A stretch of DNA of 64,000 nucleotides from Roseivirga echinicomitans (GCF_001592935.1 NZ_LRDB01000001.1:186001-250000); one strand, 5' to 3'. Positions 8,684-17,782 are shown, numbered from the stretch's first letter. Numbers and translations are program-made. The notes: generated by a model not told the origin, from the sequence alone.

Positions 8684-9958
8684 CTACTCGCTTACCTCAA
8701 ACAAATCTGTGCTGGGCCAGTTCTTGATTTGCTTGAAAGATTCGCGCATGGCCCAACGGCTGGTGCTCCAAAAGCTACCTCTGCGCGGTGTAGTGTTTGA
8801 GATCACTACCCATGAAACTCCATTCAGGTCGCGGGTAAGTAAGGCTGATGTGCCTGAAAGGGTGCCGGTGCGCCACCAGTGCTCACCACTTACACTACGC
8901 CAGCCCAATGGCTGATTTACGCCTCCAACTCCCTTGATCATTTTGTCCATAGAGTCTTTGCTTAAAATATCTTTATAGCGTTTAGAATAACCATCTACCA
9001 TCACCAACAGACGCATCATGTCTACCGAGTTGGCCACCCAGCCGCCCGCAGGAGCAAGCATCTTCACATCATCAGCACCATAAGGTTTATCTACCATCTT
9101 GCCAGAACCAGTATAGGCCAATTGCTTATTGTCTGGGCTATAGTCATAATATTTTACTTCGTTCTTGAGTCGGTCACTTTCAAAATTCCCGGCAATTTTC
9201 ATGTGGGTGATCCCATTGGGTTTGAGAATATTCTTCTGAATCCAATCTTCATAACTTTCGCCCGTTTTTTCTTCTATGATTCTTCCTAACAAGCAATAGC
9301 CAAAATTGGAATAATTGTAATGCGTACCGGGTGTATATGGCAGATGGCGTGTAATTACAAAACTGATGACTTCGTCAAAATCTATGGGATAAGCCGCCTT
9401 ATCCATTTTATGAATTTTAGCAGGAATAAACATGGGGTCACCATAGGTAATCAAACTCCATCCAGCGGTATGGTTAAGCAGGTGTTTGACCTTTATTTTA
9501 TACACATTGCGGTTGGTAATTCCTTTGTACTTGGCTCCTTTTAGAATGCCGTTATCTCCAAAGACGAAATCGTCTAAGCCAATTTTCCCATCATCTACCA
9601 TTTTTAAGATGGCCGTTGCTGTTACTAATTTTGAAACGCTCCCGATTCGGAAAAGATGAGAAGGTTCAACAGGTATTTTATTGTCTTTGTCGGCATAGCC
9701 AAAGCCCTTAGCGTATACCAATTTTTCGTTTTTCACCACCGCTACTGTTGCTCCTTCTAGCTTCAGACTAGTGACGATCCGTTGTGCCATTTTATCAATA
9801 GGCGCTAAAGCAGGATTATCAGAATCTTTATTGGTAAGTGTCCGTTTTGCGGGTTTTAGATCGTTAGGGATTTCTGTTTCCGAGGGGGCTAATGAGAGCA
9901 GAGATATAAGTATACCCACGGTAAGAATTAAAAAAATAGCTTTGCCTTTTTGCTGCAT
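8684..9958 (-). CDS. Serine hydrolase of the beta-lactamase/class C penicillin-binding family
   Basis: 424 residues. An N-terminal hydrophobic segment (about 7-24) exports or anchors it. Catalytic SxxK is SVSK (Ser107, Lys110) and the second motif is YSN (216-218); near the C-terminus HWWRTGTLSG takes the place of the third motif (K/H-x-G). The family includes D-alanyl-D-alanine peptidases, esterases and unknown hydrolases, and the substrate cannot be told from sequence. It stands alone, on the same strand as the DUF547 gene upstream but separated from it by 167 bases containing a possible stem-loop (AGAGCAAA and TTTGCTCT arms around 10020-10070). Confidence 0.88.
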   Translation of the reverse strand: MQQKGKAIFLILTVGILISLLSLAPSETEIPNDLKPAKRTLTNKDSDNPALAPIDKMAQRIVTSLKLEGATVAVVKNEKLVYAKGFGYADKDNKIPVEPSHLFRIGSVSKLVTATAILKMVDDGKIGLDDFVFGDNGILKGAKYKGITNRNVYKIKVKHLLNHTAGWSLITYGDPMFIPAKIHKMDKAAYPIDFDEVISFVITRHLPYTPGTHYNYSNFGYCLLGRIIEEKTGESYEDWIQKNILKPNGITHMKIAGNFESDRLKNEVKYYDYSPDNKQLAYTGSGKMVDKPYGADDVKMLAPAGGWVANSVDMMRLLVMVDGYSKRYKDILSKDSMDKMIKGVGGVNQPLGWRSVSGEHWWRTGTLSGTSALLTRDLNGVSWVVISNTTPRRGSFWSTSRWAMRESFKQIKNWPSTDLFEVSE

Positions 9959-10125
9959 ATATTAAGTAACGACCCTTTACAAGTAGCAATTATAAGAAAA
10001 CTAGAGTTAAACGTAAAGAGCAAAGGACAGTCTCTTTGACTAAGTCCTAAATGAGCCTCTTTTTTGCTCTGATAATCGCATTATTCAGACGAAATAAATC
10101 GAAAGAGGTTTAAAGTTAGGTCGAA

Positions 10126-10905
10126 CTACTTTTTCGAAGCATCATTTAGACTCCACTGATAATCCATAAAATCAACCTCTGCATTATCGCTAATTTTCAC
10201 TTCTGAATACTTATTTAGGAACTGAATTAAGGTTTGTCCTTTCTTAAAATCACCACCAAACCAGCTAAAAATTTTGGACAGTTCTACTGCGTTTTCGGTG
10301 ATTTTGTTTCGCTGAGGATCGTTGATGAATAACCTGGCTTGCTCAGTTAATTGTGCTTCGATTTTTTCGGCTTTAAAAGCTTCAGCCCTTAAAACTGGAC
10401 AAGAAAAGGAAGCACAATTAATCGCAAAATGGATTCTTGGTTCCTCAAACTCATCTCTCAAAATTTTATGCTCCACCCGATCAAGGCTAAAATTTTCACC
10501 TCCAATTTTAAACCATTCTTTCGTCCAAACGGTGTTTACTGTTGGAATACTCAATGTTGGATTCAGGTCTTTGATACTCGTTAAAGGGTAATTGTCGATA
10601 ATCAGTTTTACAGTGAAGGCATTGTAGACATTGATCCAGTAAGCCAGTTTTTCATTTTCACTCCAACTATTGGCAGGAGCATTATTGCTGAGCAAATCAA
10701 GATAGCTTTCGAACTTCACTCTTTCCGAAATAATGCCTTTGTAGTCGATAAAGCCATCTTCGTTCACATACTCCTTTAGGAGTTCATCCCAGGTCCCGTG
10801 GCTCGGTGCAGGGCCATCCCCCACCACCGTGGCTTTTTCATTAGTACAGGAAGTCAGCGCTAAGAAGAGAAAGAAGACTGAAATGTTAATTGATCTTTTC
10901 ATCAT
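10126..10905 (-). CDS. DUF547-family lipoprotein
   Basis: About 260 residues. The ATG pair at 10905/10902 begins MMKRSINIS, followed by a short hydrophobic stretch and a lipobox ending in Cys (ALTSC), so it is probably a lipoprotein; a TTG four codons earlier is less likely. The body has the DUF547 hallmarks: NEKLAYWINVYNAFTVKLI, an IHFAINCASFSCPVLR stretch with two Cys, and a C-terminal SWFGGDF. The family is widespread in marine Bacteroidota and its biochemical role is unknown; the Asn/Cys/His pattern has been compared with papain-like folds. It is followed, on the same strand, by the serine hydrolase. Confidence 0.85.
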   Translation of the reverse strand: MMKRSINISVFFLFLALTSCTNEKATVVGDGPAPSHGTWDELLKEYVNEDGFIDYKGIISERVKFESYLDLLSNNAPANSWSENEKLAYWINVYNAFTVKLIIDNYPLTSIKDLNPTLSIPTVNTVWTKEWFKIGGENFSLDRVEHKILRDEFEEPRIHFAINCASFSCPVLRAEAFKAEKIEAQLTEQARLFINDPQRNKITENAVELSKIFSWFGGDFKKGQTLIQFLNKYSEVKISDNAEVDFMDYQWSLNDASKK

Positions 10906-10993
10906 CAAGTTAACCAAGGTAAGGCCTTAGCTGTTCATTTTAAAATGTGGGCATTGTCAGCTAAAGGCTATTTCAGGTCATTAAAAAGATTTA

Positions 10994-11686
10994 CTAAAGC
11001 AAGTCTTGAAACCAGTAGGTTACTTTGTCTTGTGTTTGGCTAGACAAAGTGTATTCTTTTGGCACAACCTCTCCCTTTTCGAATGCCACTGGATGGCTAA
11101 AGATTGGTCCATCAAAAACAAAGCTGTGGAACTCTCCATTTTCTCCGCAGGGGTCAACATTGCTCGGAAGCTCCTTGAGCAAGTCATGGTCTATGATTTG
11201 GCCTGCAAACGATTGATCGAGCTTACTTCCGTCTACCGAAACGAGCATGGTTTTAAAACCCAAGTCGATGAACTCTCTTACTAAGCCAGCTGTGTTCCTT
11301 TTCCAAAGCGGAAAGTGCCCTTTAAGCCCCACTTCAGCCAACCTCTTTTCTCTATATTCCTTTAAGTCTTCCAGAAAAATATCCCCGAAGATGGAGTGCG
11401 TTATGCCTTGGGCTTTAAAGCCTTCCATTTTCTCTGACATTAAGCGATCGTATTCTGGCATCGTTACTTCACCGGGAATAGACAGAATTGATAAGGGAAG
11501 GCCAATGGCTTCCACTTGACGTTTCAAAAGATCTTTGTGTACTCCATGCATGGAAATTCTTTCCAATTCGGCATTAACACTGGTCATCAATGTCATTACT
11601 TCAAACACATTTCCTTGAAGCACATAATGTAAAGCCAAAGCACTGTCTTTGCCTCCGCTCCAATTGAAAATTGCCTTTTTCCTCAT
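10994..11686 (-). CDS. DUF71 (COG2102) PP-loop ATPase, copy 1; predicted B12 salvage
   Basis: 230 residues. PP-loop SGGKDS at 10-15 shows an N-type ATP pyrophosphatase that adenylates its substrate; GENGEFHSFVFDGP near 190-204 is the conserved second motif of the DUF71/diphthine-ammonia-ligase family. Bacteria do not make diphthamide, and published comparative genomics of DUF71/COG2102 proposed a role for bacterial members in B12 salvage, because they cluster with btu genes. This one is the last gene of a riboswitch-controlled cobalamin uptake operon, in agreement. It is a tandem paralog of the gene at 11706-12383. The substrate is unknown; acting on the corrinoid side chain is inference. Confidence 0.85.
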   Translation of the reverse strand: MRKKAIFNWSGGKDSALALHYVLQGNVFEVMTLMTSVNAELERISMHGVHKDLLKRQVEAIGLPLSILSIPGEVTMPEYDRLMSEKMEGFKAQGITHSIFGDIFLEDLKEYREKRLAEVGLKGHFPLWKRNTAGLVREFIDLGFKTMLVSVDGSKLDQSFAGQIIDHDLLKELPSNVDPCGENGEFHSFVFDGPIFSHPVAFEKGEVVPKEYTLSSQTQDKVTYWFQDLL

Positions 11687-11705
11687 ATTAGCCCCGATTC
11701 TGTGC

Positions 11706-12383
11706 TCAGTTTGACTTCCTAATGTCTAAAAATGAATAGCCTTTATTCGACTGAATTTCAAAGCTATCAATCAATAATGGTTTTTTATGCGCTGGTCCAT
11801 CAATTACTAATGTATGGTATTCACCATTTTCACCACAAATGTCAATTTCTAAATTCTGAAAAACTTGGATGAGTTCTTCATCAATCACTTTTCCTAAAAT
11901 GTTGGGTGCGAACTCCGTTCTGCATGAAACTACCAAGGCTTTAACCCCCAGCTCCAACATTTCAAAAACCAAGGCTTCTCTGTCTTCTTGCCAAAGCGGT
12001 AAAAGGGCTTTTAGCCCTGCTGCTTCCGAAACCTTCTCTTCCCAATCTCTGTGCGACTGAATATCGATATCGCCAAAAACGGTATGACTGAACTGGTATT
12101 CTGTTTTAAGCTGGTTTAGCTTTTCTATGTAGTTGACTTCATAGTCTTCCCATGTGCTTTCTATAAACTCAATGGGCAAACCAATGCATTCGGCTTGGGC
12201 CATAAGTACTTCTCTCGGAATTCCGTGCGACCGCGACTTATCACCCAACTCATTCATTACATTGAAAAGCACTGTGGGTTTTGCCTCCCTTTGGAGCGCC
12301 CTATAAAAAGCCAAATAGCTGTCCTTTCCTCCACTCCAAGAGCAAAGAAAAGAACAGCTATGATTTGGTTTGGCACTTTTCAA
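11706..12383 (-). CDS. DUF71 (COG2102) PP-loop ATPase, copy 2; predicted B12 salvage
   Basis: 225 residues. SGGKDS at 17-22 and CGENGEYHTLVIDGP near 183-197 place it in the same family as its downstream neighbour, but the two differ clearly in sequence, so this is an old duplication rather than a recent copy. The likely start is the TTG at 12383, four bases after the btuB stop, preceded by AAGGA; no suitable ATG exists. Sitting between btuB and the first DUF71 copy (19 bases) puts it in the cobalamin operon. Whether the two proteins form a heterodimer or work on different corrinoids cannot be seen. Confidence 0.84.
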   Translation of the reverse strand: MKSAKPNHSCSFLCSWSGGKDSYLAFYRALQREAKPTVLFNVMNELGDKSRSHGIPREVLMAQAECIGLPIEFIESTWEDYEVNYIEKLNQLKTEYQFSHTVFGDIDIQSHRDWEEKVSEAAGLKALLPLWQEDREALVFEMLELGVKALVVSCRTEFAPNILGKVIDEELIQVFQNLEIDICGENGEYHTLVIDGPAHKKPLLIDSFEIQSNKGYSFLDIRKSN

Positions 12384-12387
12384 ATCC

Positions 12388-14268
12388 TTAGAAGGTACCA
12401 GTTACACCAATCGTAAAGTTAGCCGGACGAGTTGTAAAGCCATAAACGCCTACAAAATCTTCGTCTAATAAGTTGTTGATGGTTCCTGAAAAGATGACTG
12501 CTCCATCGAATACCTTGTGTGAAAACGACAGATCAACCATGTTATAGGCTTCAAGCTTCACCAAATATGGATCTGAGAAAATAGCAGCTTCCCGTTCGCC
12601 AAAGCGCGTGTAGTTTACCGCTACATTCGTGTTTGAAGTAATGGCATAGTTGGTATTGAAGCCAAATTTCAAGTCGGGGATTCTGTAAAATTGAGCTGGG
12701 TTACCGAATTGATAAGACGCCAAATGTCCACTGATAGAAAGCGGCTCAATAATTTGCCACTGGAAATCAATTTCAAACCCTTGTATTTCTCTTGTTCCAG
12801 TTACGTTATCGTAACCTCCACCCACATAGTTTCCTGTATTGTCGAATCGAGACACAAAATCGATTGCATTTTCTTCTTTACGCGTAAAGTATTCTGCATT
12901 TACGGTAAAGTTACTGCCAAGATAAAGCGACAGACCAAATTCGGTCGACTGCATTTCTTGTGGCTCCAATGCCGTATTTCCGTAGAAAGGTGCAAACAAT
13001 TGGTATAAACTAGGCGAAATGAATGCTGTTGAATACGAGCCGAAAGCCTTCAATTTGCTTTCACCACCGAGGTTCAATAAGTAAGAAGGGTTAAGGCTGT
13101 AGACGAAATTTGAACCGTATTCGCTATTTATATTAAGCCTAGCCCCTGCGTTTAAGGTGAGCGCATCGGTTGCATCCACAGCCAAATTGAAGTAGGGATC
13201 AATATTGGTCGCATCTGGCTCGTCATCACCAGCAACAAACTTATACCCCTGATAATGTACCCCAACAATGGTTTTTATTCGATTACTAAATATGTACTCA
13301 TTGGTCAAATCGGCTTGTGTATTTTCACCTTCACTTTTTGAAGGGTAAGCCGAAACGAAATCTCTCTTGATTTGATTATGGTTGAACTTCAACTGTAAGT
13401 TTCCTTTGTTGTATTTAAACTTTGGGTTCAAGCCAAAGCTCGTTTGCTTCAAAGTAAATTCATTATCAGCATCAGCAAAAGCACCATCATCGTAATCTGA
13501 TCTTAATTTCTCGTATGAAAAATTTGCGCCTAAGTTAAAGGCCTCCGAAAAGTCGTATGCAAATTTTGTTCTTCCAGAGTAACGGTAAAAACCATCGTTG
13601 CCGAAATCGGTGGCAGGATCGTTGTCTTGTGCCGCTGAGATTCCTTCGCTGATGGCAAAAGCTCCAGCCACTAAATAACTGAGTTTCCCAGTTTTTCCTT
13701 GCACATCAGCATTGGTGTTTGAAGTACTAAATGAGCCAATTGACTGTGACAAAGTCACTTTTGGCAGCTCAGAAGTTGGTGCTTTCATTTTAATATTGAT
13801 TACACCAGCCGCAGCCCCTGTTCCGTACAAAGTACTCGCTGCACCTTTCAATACTTCGATGTATTCAACGGCTTGTGCATTGAGCAATCTCAAGTCATAA
13901 TCCATGGCGATGCCTGAAGGATCGTTGATTGGCAAGCCATCAATCAAAATCAAAGTATGGGCATTCCTTCCTCCTCGAATATTATAATCTAGGTTCGTTC
14001 CTGGAGTTCCAAAAGCCCCGTCAATATTGACTCCTGGAAGCTGATTCAAAAGATCGGCCACCGTTCTTCCTGGCGAGTTTCTAATTTCATCGGCAGTAAT
14101 TTTATAGATCACTTTGCCTGATTTTTCAATGGGTGTTTCAAACTTATTGCCCGTCACTACAACACGACCAAGGTCTCTTACTTGCCCCTCCTCTTGAGCA
14201 AAAAGATTAAATGAAGCGGTCAAAATTGCCAGTGAAGCAATGCTTAATTTTCTAAAAATGGTTCTCAT
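12388..14268 (-). CDS. btuB: TonB-dependent outer-membrane cobalamin receptor, BtuB-like
   Basis: 626 residues, the size of E. coli BtuB (about 610) and much shorter than SusC-type receptors. A signal peptide (1-24, ends FAQ) is followed by a short TonB-box-like segment (GRVVVTGNKFETPIEKSG) and a plug domain with LLNQLPGVNIDGAFG, YNIRGGRNAHTLILIDGLPI and VEYIEVLKGAASTLYGTGAAAGVINI, then a 22-strand-type barrel ending with an aromatic residue (TGTF). It imports corrinoids across the outer membrane using TonB energy. Its ATG overlaps the stop of btuD (ATGA). Position inside the btu operon under a cobalamin riboswitch makes the substrate firm. Confidence 0.92.
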   Translation of the reverse strand: MRTIFRKLSIASLAILTASFNLFAQEEGQVRDLGRVVVTGNKFETPIEKSGKVIYKITADEIRNSPGRTVADLLNQLPGVNIDGAFGTPGTNLDYNIRGGRNAHTLILIDGLPINDPSGIAMDYDLRLLNAQAVEYIEVLKGAASTLYGTGAAAGVINIKMKAPTSELPKVTLSQSIGSFSTSNTNADVQGKTGKLSYLVAGAFAISEGISAAQDNDPATDFGNDGFYRYSGRTKFAYDFSEAFNLGANFSYEKLRSDYDDGAFADADNEFTLKQTSFGLNPKFKYNKGNLQLKFNHNQIKRDFVSAYPSKSEGENTQADLTNEYIFSNRIKTIVGVHYQGYKFVAGDDEPDATNIDPYFNLAVDATDALTLNAGARLNINSEYGSNFVYSLNPSYLLNLGGESKLKAFGSYSTAFISPSLYQLFAPFYGNTALEPQEMQSTEFGLSLYLGSNFTVNAEYFTRKEENAIDFVSRFDNTGNYVGGGYDNVTGTREIQGFEIDFQWQIIEPLSISGHLASYQFGNPAQFYRIPDLKFGFNTNYAITSNTNVAVNYTRFGEREAAIFSDPYLVKLEAYNMVDLSFSHKVFDGAVIFSGTINNLLDEDFVGVYGFTTRPANFTIGVTGTF

Positions 14269-15275
14269 TGATTGTTTAATTGAATTAATAATTCTTGAAT
14301 AGTTTTATAGGTAGTATCGTTGTAATTCAGGTGCCAAAGCGGTGCTTTCAGGTTACCTGAAATTCTAATTTCTATATCGGAAGCGTCAGGGGTTACTTCG
14401 TAACCCGCCCTTTCCAAAGCACTTCTCGTCCATCGCTTTAAAATGGAATCACCCTCTAGTTTGATCTTTATTTTCTTCTGGGTTGAAGTCCTTTTAAATG
14501 TTCCCAGTTCGTAATCGAATTGAAGTTGATCTCTTTGGAAAGCTTCCTCTAGCAGTCCGTTCAATACCAAATCTTCAGGCAATCCTGAATCGATGGTTTG
14601 ATTTTGATTGATGAGCCATAAATGATCGGCATTGGCCAAAGCCATATCCAATTCATGCGTGGTGAGTAAAATGGCCTTGTCCGAGTCAACTGCTAATGCA
14701 CGCAGTAGATGAAAGATTTCCATGCGATTAGGCAAGTCTAAATGAGCGGTCGGTTCATCCAAAAATATCACCTCCGTATCTTGGGCCAGCGTTCGGGCAA
14801 TCATTACTTTCTGTCGCTCGCCATCGCTCAATTCGCCTATGTGTTTGTTGGCAAATTCAAGAATGCCAGTGGCTTCCATGGCCAAAAAAATGATGTCCTT
14901 GTCTTTCTGACTTAAGGTCCCCAGCCAGCTGGTGTATGGGAAACGACCTAAAGAGACTAAAGCATAAACCGTTAAATTTCCAGGAGCAATTCTATCGGTA
15001 AGTACCAAGCTCAGTTGCTTTGAAAGGGATTTCGCATCGATGGATCGGATCGGTTTCCCTTGCATGAAAACTTCTCCCTCCAATGGTTTTTGAATGCCTC
15101 CTATGGTTCGCATCAAAGTAGATTTACCAGCGCCATTGGTGCCAAGCAAGCAGGTAAGTTTCCCCTTTTCCAAACTGAGGTTAAGGTTGGATAAAACAGG
15201 TTTCACCCCTTTTTTGTCCTTGTAGCCTACCGTAAGGTTTGTGGTGTTGAGTATCGTTCTTGTCTCTTTCATCAT
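14265..15275 (-). CDS. btuD: Cobalamin ABC transporter ATP-binding protein with C-terminal extension
   Basis: 336 residues. The ABC core is complete: Walker A GTNGAGKST (45-53), signature LSDGERQK (149-156), Walker B VIFLDEP (169-175) and a switch His in TTHELD. It powers import by the adjacent permease. It is about 80 residues longer than ordinary BtuD/FecE ATPases: the extra C-terminal part (about 258-336) is a separate alpha/beta segment with a Lys-rich beginning and NLKAPLWHLNYNDTTYKTI near the end. The function of this tail is unknown. The gene starts 7 bases after btuC and its stop overlaps the btuB start. Confidence 0.92.
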   Translation of the reverse strand: MMKETRTILNTTNLTVGYKDKKGVKPVLSNLNLSLEKGKLTCLLGTNGAGKSTLMRTIGGIQKPLEGEVFMQGKPIRSIDAKSLSKQLSLVLTDRIAPGNLTVYALVSLGRFPYTSWLGTLSQKDKDIIFLAMEATGILEFANKHIGELSDGERQKVMIARTLAQDTEVIFLDEPTAHLDLPNRMEIFHLLRALAVDSDKAILLTTHELDMALANADHLWLINQNQTIDSGLPEDLVLNGLLEEAFQRDQLQFDYELGTFKRTSTQKKIKIKLEGDSILKRWTRSALERAGYEVTPDASDIEIRISGNLKAPLWHLNYNDTTYKTIQELLIQLNNQ

Positions 15276-15282
15276 TCTACTT

Positions 15283-16341
15283 TTAAAAAGAAGCTTTTAG
15301 GTTCTTGCGTTTAACAATGATCCAGATGACAATAGGCGAACCGATGAGGGCCGTAATGGCATTAATCGGCAATACCGTTTGGCTACCTGGTACTTGCGAA
15401 ATAATGTCACAAACGAGCATCAGAATCCCGCCTACGAGCGTACAAGTAGGCACCAAAGTGCGGTGGTCGGAAGTATTTAAAAAGCTGCGCGAAAGGTGTG
15501 GCACAGCTATGCCCACGAAACCAATTGGCCCACAGAAGCCCGTGATGGCGCCTGCCAAAATACTGGTCGTAGCAATAATGGCCACTCGTGCCCATTTTAC
15601 ATTCAGCCCCATGCTTTGGGCGTAATCTTCACCCAAAAGCAGCGCATTTAATGTTTTAGAAAGGAAGAAAGTGAGGATAACACCTGTGAGTACAATGATG
15701 GCCAAGGCTCCAAGTTGTTCGTTGGTTACTCCTCCTAAGCTGCCGAATGTCCATAAAATATATTCCTGGATTTGTTCGGGATCGCTAAAGAACTGCCAAA
15801 TGCTCACGACAGCAATGGTGATATTCGCCACCATCAGACCGACAATAAGCATGACTACGTTGTCTCTGATTTTGAAAGAAATACCCAGAATAAGCATAAG
15901 CACCGTGGCGGCACCTAATGTGGAAGCGATGATAATCAACCAGCTTCCGTCTACCCCCAATTCACGAATTGAAAAGGTGGTAGTAACCGTGCCTGCGGCC
16001 AACATAACGGCAGCCACACCCAAACTAGCCCCCGCAGTAATTCCCAATACTGAAGGTCCAGCGAGTGGGTTTCTGAAAAGTGTTTGCATTTGCAGGCCGC
16101 CTAATGACAGTGCTGCCCCCGCCAAAATTGCGGTGACTGCTCTAGGTAGTCTGATTTTCAGAATAATCCCTTGCCAGCCACTATTATCGATTTGTTGCCC
16201 TAAAAGTGTTTTGATCACATCGCTTACAGGAATTCGAACCGAACCCAAACCGATGTCGAGCAAGAAAAGAACGATAAGCATTAAGCCCAACAGGGTCAAC
16301 GACTTCGCTCTAAGGCGTTTTCCTTGAGTGATTGCATTCAT
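15283..16341 (-). CDS. btuC: Cobalamin ABC transporter permease (FecCD/BtuC family)
   Basis: 352 residues with about ten hydrophobic segments, the normal FecCD layout. LRLPRAVTAILAGAALSLGGLQMQTLFRNPLAGP-type sequence near residues 65-95 is diagnostic of the family, as is the GPIGFVGIAVPHLSR loop near 265-280, which contacts the ATPase. It forms the inner-membrane channel of the type II importer. It lies 20 bases after btuF and 7 before btuD. By family alone it could carry haem or siderophores; the riboswitch and DUF71 genes decide for cobalamin. Confidence 0.92.
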   Translation of the reverse strand: MNAITQGKRLRAKSLTLLGLMLIVLFLLDIGLGSVRIPVSDVIKTLLGQQIDNSGWQGIILKIRLPRAVTAILAGAALSLGGLQMQTLFRNPLAGPSVLGITAGASLGVAAVMLAAGTVTTTFSIRELGVDGSWLIIIASTLGAATVLMLILGISFKIRDNVVMLIVGLMVANITIAVVSIWQFFSDPEQIQEYILWTFGSLGGVTNEQLGALAIIVLTGVILTFFLSKTLNALLLGEDYAQSMGLNVKWARVAIIATTSILAGAITGFCGPIGFVGIAVPHLSRSFLNTSDHRTLVPTCTLVGGILMLVCDIISQVPGSQTVLPINAITALIGSPIVIWIIVKRKNLKASF

Positions 16342-16361
16342 AATAGAAGGGATTTAATAGC

Positions 16362-17555
16362 TTACTTCAGCTGATTGTAGTACACCAATTGGTGATCGGG
16401 GAGAAGTTCGGGGTGGAAGATTTTCACCACGTCCTTCAAAACAATGTGCGGTTCTATTACACCAGTTTCGTAATAGTCGTTGCCACCGCCTTCGGTATTT
16501 CGACCAAAGACATTATAGATAGTTCCGTTTTTATAGGATTTGAAATCCATATAACGCGGGTCTCTTTCTCTAATGTTCTGCAAAGTGCTTGCGCCACCAG
16601 GTGCCACCCAGAAATCGGCTTTCAAACCTATTTCATATACGGCTTCAAAACTTAGCTTGATGCTGCCAGTAGAGTTATCCTCTTTCCAAGGGTAATCGGC
16701 CTTCGCAACCCTTAGCACATTGTAAGCAAAGCTTTTTCCGCCAGAGACCTGCCACGCATCGCCTTGAGCGATGCCTGTGATGGTCAGTGGTGCGTCTGTT
16801 GCTTTCTCGGCAATCAAGTCTAAAACGCTCTGAAACTCGGCTTCAATGGCGCTGAATTTATCGTTTACCAGATTTTCTTTATTCAATAAAACGGCCAAAA
16901 GTTTCACCCATTCGGCACGCCCCAATAGGTCAACCTCTTGCCAATCGGCATTCAGTACTACGGGAATGTTTAAGCGTTGAAGTTGTTGAAAAGATTCGTT
17001 TTGTGAGTTAGGATAGCCTACGCCTAAAACGACATCGGGGCCCATTTCGATAATGGTTTCTACATTTAACGTCCCTGCAGGCTCTACTTCTATGATCTCA
17101 CCAGAGTCTACCATGCTGATGACCTTTAGGCTGCTCACATACTGCTTTCTCTCTATTCCCTTGAGTTCACCAAGCGCATCGAGCAATTCGAACATACCCA
17201 AATGTGTGGTAGACAATGAAACTGCTTTCTGAATAGGTACAGTAATCACAGGCAAATCAACGCCCTCCGGAGCTGGGGTTCCTTTTTGAACTAACAAAAA
17301 ACTCACGGTATCTGCTACTTCATTGTAGTGCCTAAAAAGGTGGAGAGTTTTGTAGTTGTTGTGGTATTCAACATCAAAACCAATGGAATGATCGATCGAG
17401 ATCTTCTCTAGGAAATAATCCTTTTTGGGATCAAAATCTAGAAAATCAGATTGATTTTTGGAATTGGATTGGCAGGCTGAAAAGCCAACCATTAAGAAAC
17501 ACAGCAGGGTATATACCGCCCAGCGATGCGCATTGCGTTTGTCAGTTTTTTTCAT
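16362..17555 (-). CDS. btuF: Cobalamin-binding lipoprotein of the ABC importer (BtuF-like)
   Basis: 397 residues. After a Lys/Arg-rich start and a hydrophobic segment comes a lipobox (GFSAC, Cys about 28), so it is a lipid-anchored binding protein. The rest fits the helical-backbone (type III) binding proteins: VVLGVGYPNSQ, LNIPVVLNADWQE, EWVKLLAVLLNKE. It is longer than E. coli BtuF (266) because of an N-terminal domain of roughly 100 residues common in Bacteroidota. It is the first gene after the cobalamin riboswitch; GAGGAAGG upstream of the ATG is a good ribosome-binding site that can pair into a small hairpin (17563-17577). Confidence 0.88.
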   Translation of the reverse strand: MKKTDKRNAHRWAVYTLLCFLMVGFSACQSNSKNQSDFLDFDPKKDYFLEKISIDHSIGFDVEYHNNYKTLHLFRHYNEVADTVSFLLVQKGTPAPEGVDLPVITVPIQKAVSLSTTHLGMFELLDALGELKGIERKQYVSSLKVISMVDSGEIIEVEPAGTLNVETIIEMGPDVVLGVGYPNSQNESFQQLQRLNIPVVLNADWQEVDLLGRAEWVKLLAVLLNKENLVNDKFSAIEAEFQSVLDLIAEKATDAPLTITGIAQGDAWQVSGGKSFAYNVLRVAKADYPWKEDNSTGSIKLSFEAVYEIGLKADFWVAPGGASTLQNIRERDPRYMDFKSYKNGTIYNVFGRNTEGGGNDYYETGVIEPHIVLKDVVKIFHPELLPDHQLVYYNQLK

Positions 17556-17562
17556 GCTATAG

Positions 17563-17577
17563 CCCTTCCTCAGAGGG
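17563..17577 (-). promoter_or_regulatory. Small hairpin covering the btuF ribosome-binding site
   Basis: On the minus strand CCCT and AGGG flank CTGAGGA, so the purine-rich ribosome-binding site of btuF lies in the loop and 3' arm of a 4-bp hairpin about 8 bases before the ATG. Together with the riboswitch just upstream it could form the expression platform, acting on translation. The pairing is seen; the mechanism is inferred. Confidence 0.4.
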
Positions 17578-17596
17578 TGGTTTAGTTGAACTTTGC

Positions 17597-17770
17597 AATG
17601 GCAGGTCTTCTGACTCTCCTAGTGTATTGCGCCTTCCCGTTTCGAACTTGGAAACAGTGGCAAAGTGCAGTACACTTTTTTATAGGATTACAGCAGCTGG
17701 GACTGTCCGGGATTTACACCCGATTCCCTTTTAATTCTGAAAACCGAAGCTTTCAGGAAACCCTTGCGGT
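17597..17770 (-). ncRNA. Cobalamin (adenosylcobalamin) riboswitch
   Basis: Read on the minus strand this leader has the ordered elements of the cobalamin riboswitch: AAGGG near its start, AATCGGGTGTAAATCCCG, AGCTGCTGTAA, the strongly conserved GCCACTG (17655-17661), CGGGAAGGCG, and the B12 box AGTCAGAAGACCTGCC (17600-17615). It ends about 45 bases before btuF. Binding of cobalamin normally shuts off the downstream uptake genes. A TACATTTG box at 17775-17782, matching the Bacteroidota -7 element, sits just in front, which suits transcription starting at the aptamer's 5' end. Confidence 0.95.
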
Positions 17771-17774
17771 AGCG

Positions 17775-17782
17775 CAAATGTA
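17775..17782 (-). promoter_or_regulatory. Bacteroidota -7 promoter box of the btu operon
   Basis: TACATTTG on the minus strand fits TAnnTTTG exactly and lies directly upstream of the riboswitch. No good TTG is seen at the -33 distance, so the call rests on the -7 box and its position. Confidence 0.45.

Noticed and set aside
15305-16327. Long plus-strand frames opposite btuC
   Set aside because: Shadows of a membrane-protein gene; no start context and no motif.
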